Source: CAZOMR01 sp964580655 (GTDB lineage: Bacteria > RBG-13-61-14 > CAZOMR01). From it: a stretch of 8,531 nucleotides of DNA. The position numbers and the translations under genes are program-made. How positions within the stretch are numbered: the stretch's first letter is position 1; each line of letters starts with the position of its first letter. The stretch is from assembly GCA_964580655.1 (NCBI GenBank), contig CAZOMR010000145.1:1-8531 (forward strand), given 5' to 3'. This document shows positions 1 through 6,078 of this stretch, one piece after another. The notes beneath the pieces were generated by a model. The model was not told the origin of the DNA and did no database searches. It saw only the letters and a program-made list of their open reading frames with translations.

Positions 1-58
1 TGTCGGTACATTCCAGAAACAGATGCAAAGTATCAGGGGGCAGGAAAATTTTTCCCTA

Positions 59-87
59 TTGAAATTTTAAAGAAAGTATGATATCTT
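59..87 (+). promoter_or_regulatory. Predicted sigma-70 promoter of the TetR-family gene
   Basis: A TTGAAA -35-like hexamer at 59-64 is followed, after exactly 17 bases, by a TATCTT -10-like hexamer at 82-87. A second possible -10, TATGAT at 77-82, has no -35 at a good distance. Transcription would start near 94, inside the palindromic site described separately, so a bound repressor would block this promoter. Seen directly: the hexamers and spacing. Inferred: promoter activity. Confidence 0.5.
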
Positions 88-91
88 TATA

Positions 92-106
92 GACCGAATG
101 GTCGGT
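92..106. promoter_or_regulatory. Palindromic operator-like site, probably bound by the adjacent TetR-family protein
   Basis: The 15 bases at 92-106 (GACCGAATGGTCGGT) contain two overlapping inverted repeats: ACCGA/TCGGT around a 4-base centre (93-106) and GACC/GGTC around a 4-base centre (92-103). ACCGA...TCGGT-type palindromes are typical operators of TetR-family repressors, which often control their own gene. The site covers the predicted transcription start and lies between the promoter and the preferred start codon at 122, which fits autorepression. The first nine bases of the window (TGTCGGTAC) resemble one half-site, so a second copy may be cut by the window edge. Confidence 0.6.
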
Positions 107-121
107 ATGGAAAGGGGCCAC

Positions 122-724
122 ATGGTGAGGCAAAGATTATCAAAAGAAATTTGCCGAGAACAGTTACTGAACGCGGCGATGAAATGTTTTTCTGAAAAGA
201 GTTATCACGGCGCAACCGTCAATGATATTATAGTTGCATCCGGGAGAAGCAAAGGGGCCCTTTACTGGTATTTCTCCAGCAAGGAGGAAATTTTCCTGGC
301 TGTCGTGGATCGCTGGTACCAGAAGGCTCTGGATGATTTGAAAGACGACCTTGAAATTAAAAGATTAAATTTTACAGATGTCGGGAAACGCGTTATAGAA
401 CGCATGTATCGCTATATTAATAAAGAGAGGTCCTTTTTGCTTACCTGGATTGAGTTTGCCAGCGCGGCCAGTCGTGACGAGAATATCAGGAAAAACCTAA
501 TTGAGATCACGAACAGATACCAGCATACATTGTCGAGTTGTCTGAAAGAACTTGTTAGGCAAGGCGAGATAAAGGAGATTAACGTTCCTGCCATGACAAC
601 CTTACTTTCGGCTTTGCACGACGGATTCCTCTTCAACGGAGTTATATGGCCGGAGAAGTTCGCTCAGAAAAAAACCCTTAAAGGAGTGATGACTCTCCTG
701 GCCGCGTTTGTTCAGGAAGACTAA
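122..724 (+). CDS. TetR/AcrR-family transcriptional regulator
   Basis: This is a one-component DNA-binding repressor of about 200 residues, the usual size for the family. The N-terminus carries the classic TetR_N pattern. A first helix has an AAMKCF core, then comes the helix-turn-helix at about residues 32-51 (TVNDIIVASGRSKGALYWYF), followed by the FSSKEE(I)F turn that marks the family. The C-terminal ligand-binding half is helical and does not reveal a ligand. I prefer the ATG at 122, preceded by AAAGGGG at 111-117. In-frame ATGs at 98 and 107 would put the start codon in or at the edge of the operator, and they lack a good ribosome-binding site. The gene is probably autoregulated through the palindrome at 92-106. 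The SRPBCC gene 141 bases downstream on the same strand is a plausible co-regulated partner, but the effector and wider regulon are unknown. Confidence 0.93.
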   Translation: MVRQRLSKEICREQLLNAAMKCFSEKSYHGATVNDIIVASGRSKGALYWYFSSKEEIFLAVVDRWYQKALDDLKDDLEIKRLNFTDVGKRVIERMYRYINKERSFLLTWIEFASAASRDENIRKNLIEITNRYQHTLSSCLKELVRQGEIKEINVPAMTTLLSALHDGFLFNGVIWPEKFAQKKTLKGVMTLLAAFVQED

Positions 725-865
725 ATTTTCGGGAATTTAAGCAACCGGATCATGAAGGAGGATCAAGAATAAATCGAAGGGATAGCTACTATGAAAAGGA
801 CACATCATTGTAGAATACTCATTGGCCAGAAAAACATTGCTTGAAAAAAATGAGAGGAAAGGATC

Positions 866-1294
866 ATGGTTGAAACCCTGAGAAATATTATCATCAACGC
901 CCCGGTTGAGAAGGTTTTCGCCTACCTCGACGACCCGATTCGCCTGCTGGAGTGGATGACGAATATGAAGGAGATAAAGAATGTGAGCGGTTCTGGAGTC
1001 GGGAGTCATTTCCGCTGGGTATATGAGATGATCAGAAAGCGCTTCGAGGGGGAGGCCACGGTTGTCGACCATATTCCCAACAAGAAGATCGTGATCCAAT
1101 TAAAAGGGGATATTTCTGGCTCCTTGAGTTTGATCTTTGGGCCTCACGATGGCGGAACAATGGTTACCAGCATCTATAAGTATAGCGTCCCCATTCAGGT
1201 GGGAGGAAAGGCAGCCGAAAAATTGGTGATGACCCTGAACGAAAAGGAGATGGATCTGGATATTGCCTCTATCAAGGTAAAGCTGGATGACTGA
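866..1294 (+). CDS. SRPBCC-fold (START/polyketide-cyclase-like) protein
   Basis: This is a 142-residue soluble protein with the SRPBCC single-domain layout. An opening beta strand leads into NAPVEKVFAYLDDP (about residues 11-24), the standard first strand and helix of the family. A W-M pair follows (about 30-31), and then alternating strands: GSHFRWVYEM, FEGEATVVDHIPNKKI and a GGTMVTSIYKYSVP strand. A long C-terminal helix (about 113-140) would close the hydrophobic pocket. The family binds or transforms small hydrophobic ligands such as lipids, polyketides or aromatics. No catalytic residues can be assigned here, so no substrate is proposed. A purine-rich ribosome-binding site (GAGGAAAGG) lies a few bases before the ATG at 866. 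Its position downstream of the TetR-family gene suggests shared control. No second operator palindrome is seen in the 141-base gap. Confidence 0.88.
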   Translation: MVETLRNIIINAPVEKVFAYLDDPIRLLEWMTNMKEIKNVSGSGVGSHFRWVYEMIRKRFEGEATVVDHIPNKKIVIQLKGDISGSLSLIFGPHDGGTMVTSIYKYSVPIQVGGKAAEKLVMTLNEKEMDLDIASIKVKLDD

Positions 1295-1424
1295 GTGTTT
1301 TTTAAGCACTGCTTGATGAGGGTTTCAGGTAATTATTTTGCTGGTCGTGGTGTAAGATGTCGGACAAGCAAAACCGGCCTCCGGATGGAAAATACAGGAC
1401 CAGGGATGTTTGAAGTATCTGCGC
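1295..1424. other. Intergenic region between convergent genes, with weak hairpins only
   Basis: The SRPBCC gene and the - strand operon converge here. Two inverted repeats are visible. The larger pairs 1336-1346 with 1363-1373 (TTTTGCT/AGCAAAA plus GTC/GAC, one mismatch). A small CCGG-agg-CCGG hairpin at 1374-1384 is followed on the - strand by TTTTGCTT (1373-1366). The latter has the right polarity for a weak intrinsic terminator of the operon, but a 4-bp stem is marginal. The two structures share bases and could be mutually exclusive. No strong terminator for the + strand gene was found, apart from a bare T6 run at 1299-1304. Confidence 0.3.
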
Positions 1425-2315
1425 TCACCCTGAGCCACTGCGGCGGAGCATGAGTAGCTTCAGGGCGTTGGATTTGATCTGGGTCTTGACATGGGATGAC
1501 TTTGCGAGCTTGGCCAGGTCCTTGGTGTTAAGCCCCTTAATCTGATTAAGTGCAAGCGGAAGCGGGGTCTTGGGATTGACCACAAGGTTGTAGCGGACCT
1601 CGTCACTCTGCATCCAGCCGGAGTTCTTGCCGATGGCCTGGATGATCTCCATGCTCGTCGTCGGACTCTTCAGGATACCCAGGACCTCCGGGACTCCGAG
1701 TCGCGGGTTCTGGATTATGAAGCGCATGATCTGTTTGTCGCCTTCCTGGATAAGCAGGTTCAATATTTTCTTCGGGCCGCGCTTGGCCAGCTTGATCTTC
1801 TCGTTGCGAGGAAGCCGCCGCAGTGAAACAAATAGATTGTCGGGATTCAGGCCCTGGAATTTCTTGACTGTCTCATCAACCTCGGATTTCTCCTGCATTT
1901 CATCTGACTCCTCGGTAGATGAATCCTTATCAGCATCTTCATCCGGCAAGTCCTCCAGATCCTTCGGACCATCCATATCCTTTTGATCCTCCAGACCCTT
2001 CGGGCTTTCCTTCTCAGCAAGAAAGCCCTTCAGCACCCTGTCCAGGTTTTCATCGTAGTTCAATATCTGGAGAGCCACTCCGGGGTCCATGCCAGGGACC
2101 GCCTGATCCGGGCTGATTATATGCACGACCTCGGTGGCAAGCATGATCGGAGTCTCCTGATCTGGCGGGTATAGCTTTATCTCAACCCTGGAGCGAAACG
2201 GCGGCGGCTCTTGAGTTGCGATAAAGACTCCGCCCTTGCTCAGGTTCTCGCGGTATTCTTTTTCAAACTCCTCAAGGCTTGAGAAGCGGATCTCCAGGCT
2301 CGGGCCTTCGGTCAT
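1425..2315 (-). CDS. PilZ-variant domain protein with acidic linker and C-terminal helical-repeat domain
   Basis: This 296-residue cytoplasmic protein has three parts. Residues about 7-100 resemble the PilZ variant common in myxobacteria and relatives: FEKEYRENLSKGGVFI with the (N/D)xSxxG signature at 24-29, then RVEIKLYPP, an ATEVVHI strand and a PGV-LQI strand. No convincing RxxxR motif precedes it, so binding of cyclic di-GMP is uncertain. Residues about 101-150 are a strongly acidic, probably disordered linker. Residues about 155-290 form short helical repeats with spaced RNEKIKLAKRG, QNPRLGVPEV, GWMQSDEVR and VVNPKTPLPLAL blocks. I have seen this HEAT-like domain type in deltaproteobacterial proteins, but its function is unknown to me. 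The start ATG overlaps the upstream stop (ATGA, 2312-2315), which indicates translational coupling, with GGAG just upstream. It is the last gene of the operon. Confidence 0.8.
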   Translation of the reverse strand: MTEGPSLEIRFSSLEEFEKEYRENLSKGGVFIATQEPPPFRSRVEIKLYPPDQETPIMLATEVVHIISPDQAVPGMDPGVALQILNYDENLDRVLKGFLAEKESPKGLEDQKDMDGPKDLEDLPDEDADKDSSTEESDEMQEKSEVDETVKKFQGLNPDNLFVSLRRLPRNEKIKLAKRGPKKILNLLIQEGDKQIMRFIIQNPRLGVPEVLGILKSPTTSMEIIQAIGKNSGWMQSDEVRYNLVVNPKTPLPLALNQIKGLNTKDLAKLAKSSHVKTQIKSNALKLLMLRRSGSG

Positions 2316-3823
2316 GTCTCCACTCCGTAGGCCTTAAGCTCCCTTGCGGCCTCGCGGCAGTTGGGATTGCACTGCAATGCAAGACGGAACTCCGCGATCG
2401 CCTCCTCTGCATCTCCGCCATCCTTGTAAATTTTGCCCATAAAGACATGGATTGAATCCATGTTCGGATTTATCTCTATGGCCTTGGCCAGCTTTTCAAT
2501 CGCCATATCCCTGCGCTGTTCAAAATCGAGTTCTTCATTTGAATAAACAGCCCAGCCCAGATACCCGAAATATTCAGGCTCCTCCGGACTTAGCTCTACG
2601 GCCTTTTCAAACATCTCCTGGGCCTTTGCCCAGTCCCTTGCACGGACATACTCCATGCCTTTTTGCAAAAACCTCTCAGCCTCCAGGCCCGGCCTGGCCT
2701 TGAATTCAGATTTTCCGATAAGCTCCTGCCTGTACTTTTCCCTGTGTTCCGGACTCCTCAAGGATTCATAGGCCCGGATATATTGAGTATTGATTTCCTC
2801 CAACCTGGCCTCCGCCTCTGCGGACAGTCCGGGGACAAAGCAATCGCGGGCAAACTCGGCCATCTTCCTGTGGTAAGCCTGTTCTATATCGTCATCTTCC
2901 GCATCGGAATCCACATTGAGCAAGGAAAAATAATCCTTGCTCTTGATCTCCATGTATTCCGCAAGAATTTCATCCTCGCCTCTCTTGTCCTCGTCACCCT
3001 CAGCCTCGATCGGCTCTTCATCTATAACCTCAGGCGCACTCAGGGAGACAAAAAGGGCCTCCCTCTGAAGCGGCGCATGCTTTTCACCCGGTATAACCTC
3101 ACGCAGTTTCTCCGCCAGTTGATTGGAGGGCTTAATAAGCCCGACCATAAGCAACAAATAAAACAGCCTTTTCTCCTTTGTCCCAGCGGAGGACAGGATT
3201 TCAGGCAGGCCTTTTTCCCCGTCAATTTGAAGGACTCTTTCCGATTCTTCTCTCTCCAGGTTCCAACTGGAAATCCTTTCAAGCAGGTCCGCTTCCGGGA
3301 TCAAGGGCCCGTCCGGGACCAGGGCAAGCTCCCGGTCAAGGAATTCATCGGGAAAAAAGCGCGCCAGCCCTTCCCGCATGATCGGGATAAAAGGCATCTC
3401 AAACCGGTAGGTGTCTTCAACAAAGGAAATCTCTTCCTGGTAGCGATACTCTCCCTCTGTCCATCCGAAGCAGGTCAGGAGTTTTTCCCTCGTCTGGTCC
3501 TTCACCGCCTGATAAAATTCTTTGGGCTTGAGCGCGCCGAGCTTCACGAGAGAAGCCCCTTGCTGGACACCCTGGTTCATCATCAACTCGACGCTCTTTT
3601 TGTAGTCATCCTCCGTGATTTTGCCCTGCTTGATCAGATAGCGGCCCAGGGTCTCATCTCTCAGACTGCTTTCCACATTCACTGCCAGGCCTTGCACCAC
3701 ATACACGGTCTTGGAAATACCGCTATGCTTGAGCAGGAGCCTTCCTGTCTGATCCGTCTCATGCAAGAAATTGAGCAAGCGCGGAAACGGATGCTCACTC
3801 AGGATGCCCTGCAGACTCAACAT
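2312..3823 (-). CDS. DUF4388 (PATAN-like) / degenerate J-domain / TPR protein
   Basis: This 503-residue multidomain protein probably acts as a scaffold or regulator. Residues about 1-130 match the DUF4388 pattern (LQGILSEHPFPRLLNFLHETDQTGRLLL in two blocks at 4-19 and 20-31, then YVVQGLAVNVES, LGRYLIKQGKIT and the closing GWTEGEYRYQEE). Residues about 296-367 have the DnaJ outline (YFSLLNVDSDAEDDDIEQAY, then a RSPEHREKYR end). However, the invariant HPD is replaced by ARD at 325-327, so stimulation of an Hsp70 ATPase is unlikely. Residues about 382-490 form about three TPR units (AQEMFEKAVELSPEEPE, AIEKLAKAIEINPNMDS, AIAEFRLALQCNPN). A charged linker (about 265-292) separates the middle region from the J-like domain. 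No signal peptide or membrane segment is visible. GAGGAG lies 10-11 bases before the ATG. The gene overlaps the upstream HHH gene by 29 bases and the downstream PilZ gene by 4. Confidence 0.86.
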   Translation of the reverse strand: MLSLQGILSEHPFPRLLNFLHETDQTGRLLLKHSGISKTVYVVQGLAVNVESSLRDETLGRYLIKQGKITEDDYKKSVELMMNQGVQQGASLVKLGALKPKEFYQAVKDQTREKLLTCFGWTEGEYRYQEEISFVEDTYRFEMPFIPIMREGLARFFPDEFLDRELALVPDGPLIPEADLLERISSWNLEREESERVLQIDGEKGLPEILSSAGTKEKRLFYLLLMVGLIKPSNQLAEKLREVIPGEKHAPLQREALFVSLSAPEVIDEEPIEAEGDEDKRGEDEILAEYMEIKSKDYFSLLNVDSDAEDDDIEQAYHRKMAEFARDCFVPGLSAEAEARLEEINTQYIRAYESLRSPEHREKYRQELIGKSEFKARPGLEAERFLQKGMEYVRARDWAKAQEMFEKAVELSPEEPEYFGYLGWAVYSNEELDFEQRRDMAIEKLAKAIEINPNMDSIHVFMGKIYKDGGDAEEAIAEFRLALQCNPNCREAARELKAYGVET

Positions 3824-4487
3824 GCCCCTTTAGCTCCTCGGATAAAGGCTCACCCAGAAAAAAATTCCCGCGTAGCCCGATAAAAATCTCATCTGACACT
3901 TCCGGAAGACCCCTCAGTTCATCCCAGTCTGTAAACCCGCGGTTATCTTCCCGCGCGGCCACAATCCGCTCAGCCCGGATTATACCAAGCCCCCGGATCA
4001 GGCTCATCTCAAACGCAGTGGCACTATTCAGGTTCATCTTCTCTCCCAGCACATAGCGGGTGCGGTTATCCATACCTTGAGGTAAATGATGAATGATCAT
4101 GTCCCTTCTCTTCCAGGAATTAATCCTCACAGCATCCCCGCTATCCAGCCAGAGTTCCTCTCCTCCAGATTCATCCTTCGTCACATAGGGGCTACGGAGA
4201 ATGAACCCTTCATGTTTTAATCCCGGGAGGATGCCCTTCATTTTCATCCGCATGGAGGGCATTTCCAGAATATAATCCCTGTCCGGTCCTCCATATCCTT
4301 CGGACTTCATGACCTGGAGATAGCCTCCCGGAAGGGGGGTTGACCCGCGGCTCTCGACCAGGGCTATTCCCGAGGCCTTGAAGCCGGCGAAAATCAGAAC
4401 AAGGCCAGCCAGGATAAGCAATCCCAATTCCAGGTGCGATTCCTCCGTGCCCTTGGGACTAGGTGGTTTTGCGAGGTTTTTTTTCAT
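3795..4487 (-). CDS. Membrane-anchored helix-hairpin-helix (ComEA-like) protein
   Basis: This is a protein of about 230 residues starting at the ATG at 4487 (MKKNLAKPPSPKG). A GTG at 4529 would add 14 residues but has no visible ribosome-binding site. One hydrophobic segment (about residues 20-43, LELGLLILAGLVLIFAGF...) after a basic N-terminus predicts an anchor with the rest outside the cytoplasm, or an uncleaved signal. The middle (about 45-145) is a strand-rich region I do not recognise. The C-terminus (about 151-206) is a paired helix-hairpin-helix: MNLNSATAFEMSLIRGLGII, then RAERIVAARE, GFTDWDELRGLPEV and IGLRGNFF. This matches the ComEA/competence-type DNA-binding HHH pattern. ComEA binds incoming DNA outside the membrane, but no other competence gene is visible here, so that role is only a possibility. 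The gene overlaps the 3' end of cimA by 29 bases and the next gene by 29 bases, indicating coupled translation. Confidence 0.83.
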   Translation of the reverse strand: MKKNLAKPPSPKGTEESHLELGLLILAGLVLIFAGFKASGIALVESRGSTPLPGGYLQVMKSEGYGGPDRDYILEMPSMRMKMKGILPGLKHEGFILRSPYVTKDESGGEELWLDSGDAVRINSWKRRDMIIHHLPQGMDNRTRYVLGEKMNLNSATAFEMSLIRGLGIIRAERIVAAREDNRGFTDWDELRGLPEVSDEIFIGLRGNFFLGEPLSEELKGHVESAGHPE

Positions 4488-6066
4488 CTCCGAGGGATCT
4501 GGATGACTTGTAAAGTTTATAGTCCACACTGTCAGTAAGTGCCTGCCAGCTAGCCTCGATGATGTTGTCCGAGACCCCGACTGTTCCCCATGTGTCCTTG
4601 CCGTCGGTTGACTCGATCAACACGCGCACCTGGCTTGCCGTGCCCTTGCCAGCCGGCAGGACCCGGACCTTATAGTCAATCAGCCTGACATCCTTCAATA
4701 AAGGGAAGAATCTTTCCAGGGCCTTTCGCAGGGCGTTATCCAGGGCGTTGACCGGGCCCACGCCTTGTGCGGCTGTGTGTTCGATCTTGCCGGCCACCTC
4801 CACCATTATCGTGGCCTCAACGCGCGGCACCGCATCTTCAGGCCGCTTCTCGTCTATCACCCGAAAGCCCTTGAATTTGAAATATGCCTTGCGTCCTTTC
4901 AATGCCTTTTGCATGAGCAGTTCAAAGCTCGCTTCCGCGCCTTCGAACTGGTACCCTTGGTCCTCAAGCCTTTTGACTTCCGCAAGAATCTCCCGTGTCT
5001 CTGGGCTTGCTTTATCCAGGTTGATCCCGTACTCGCTGGCCTTATATGCGATGTTGCTTTTACCTGCCAGGTCCGAGATAAGTATCCGACGGCGGTTTCC
5101 CACTGTGTCCGGTGCCACATGTTCATATGTGCGCGGGTCTTTGATCACTGCATCACCGTGCTGGCCCCCCTTGTGGGCAAAGGCATTGTCGCCCACATAG
5201 GCCTGATGCGGGTCCGGGGGTTTGTTGGCAAGTTCGTAAACCAGGTGTGCTACCTTGCGAAGGTGCTTGAGCTTGCCTTTCGGGATCAGTGCATATCCCT
5301 GCTTCAGCATCAGGTTGGGTATAAGGGCACACAGGTCTGCATTGCCGCACCTCTCCCCGAGTCCGTTGATTGTTCCCTGGACATGGTTCGCACCTTCCTG
5401 GACAGCGGCCATGGCATTGGCCACTGCCAATTCGCAGTCATTGTGAGTATGGATGCCGATAGGTGTCGGGATGTTTTCCCTGACCTTCCTGACAGCGGAT
5501 GCTATCTCGTCGGGCATTGCGCCGCCGTTGGTGTCACAAAGGCAGACCAGGTCCGCGCCAGCTTGGGCGGCCTCGGTTACTACCTCAATGGTATATTCAG
5601 GATCATGGCGGAATCCGTCAAAGAAATGCTCTGCATCGAAGAAGACCCGGCACTTGTGAGCCTTGAGATAATCCACGCTCTCGCGTATCATTGCCAGGTT
5701 TTCCCTGGCAGAGACACCCAGGACCCTCTGTCCGTGCAGTTTCCATGTTTTGCCCACGATGGTTACCACTGTGGTTTGAGCAGAAATGAGTTCCCGTATC
5801 TGCGGGTCTCTGGCCGGGCTGACTCCTTTTCTCCTCGTAGAGCCAAAGGCGACTATCTCTGCTTTCTTCAAATCGAGTTTTCTTGCTTCCCTGAAGAAGC
5901 GCATGTCCCTTGGATTGGACCCTGGCCAGCCGCATTCGATGTAGTCCAGGCCCAGGCTGTCCAACAGCTGGACAATACGGATTTTATCCTCCAGACTGAA
6001 AGTGATCTCCGCGGCCTGGCTACCGTCGCGGAGGGTAGTATCGTAGACCTCGATCCTTTTTGCCAT
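4459..6066 (-). CDS. cimA: (R)-citramalate synthase
   Basis: The enzyme condenses pyruvate with acetyl-CoA to (R)-citramalate, the first step of the threonine-independent route to 2-oxobutyrate and isoleucine. The 535-residue length is usual for the long CimA/LeuA-like form. The catalytic TIM barrel opens with YDTTLRDGSQ (8-17), carries the metal ligands of HTHND (206-210) and has GLGERCGNADL (235-245). The long form with KTW and FFDAEHFFDG (143-151) separates it from isopropylmalate and homocitrate synthases. The C-terminal LeuA dimerisation/allosteric domain spans about 412-518 (VGPVNALDNAL, then SWQALTDSVDYKL), so feedback control by isoleucine is plausible. The conserved barrel motif reads GGQHGDAV at 300-307, where I expect GG(I/V)HVSAV. 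A CAGGA ribosome-binding site (6074-6078) lies 7 bases before the ATG. lysC ends 12 bases upstream, so the two genes are presumably co-transcribed. Confidence 0.95.
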   Translation of the reverse strand: MAKRIEVYDTTLRDGSQAAEITFSLEDKIRIVQLLDSLGLDYIECGWPGSNPRDMRFFREARKLDLKKAEIVAFGSTRRKGVSPARDPQIRELISAQTTVVTIVGKTWKLHGQRVLGVSARENLAMIRESVDYLKAHKCRVFFDAEHFFDGFRHDPEYTIEVVTEAAQAGADLVCLCDTNGGAMPDEIASAVRKVRENIPTPIGIHTHNDCELAVANAMAAVQEGANHVQGTINGLGERCGNADLCALIPNLMLKQGYALIPKGKLKHLRKVAHLVYELANKPPDPHQAYVGDNAFAHKGGQHGDAVIKDPRTYEHVAPDTVGNRRRILISDLAGKSNIAYKASEYGINLDKASPETREILAEVKRLEDQGYQFEGAEASFELLMQKALKGRKAYFKFKGFRVIDEKRPEDAVPRVEATIMVEVAGKIEHTAAQGVGPVNALDNALRKALERFFPLLKDVRLIDYKVRVLPAGKGTASQVRVLIESTDGKDTWGTVGVSDNIIEASWQALTDSVDYKLYKSSRSLGDEKKPRKTT

Positions 6067-6078
6067 CTAAAAATCCTG

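Noticed and set aside
1..81. Open + strand frame from the window edge to a TGA at 79-81, possibly the tail of an upstream gene
   Set aside because: Other + strand frames are also open for most of this short stretch and the 26 residues have no recognisable motif, so a partial gene cannot be claimed.
791..844. A 17-codon open frame (MKRTHHCRILIGQKNIA) between the TetR and SRPBCC genes
   Set aside because: It is too short, with only a weak AAGGGA upstream and no hairpin structure that would suggest a leader peptide.
737..1099. A 120-codon open frame on the - strand opposite the SRPBCC gene
   Set aside because: It overlaps a well-supported SRPBCC gene and the translation has no domain character.
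1336..1373. TTTTGCT...AGCAAAA inverted repeat as a bidirectional terminator
   Set aside because: The A/T ends have the opposite polarity to an intrinsic terminator on both strands, and the loop is long.
2663..3883. A 406-codon open frame on the + strand opposite the DUF4388/TPR gene
   Set aside because: The - strand protein has clear DUF4388, J-like and TPR patterns. The antisense product looks like random low-complexity shadow coding.
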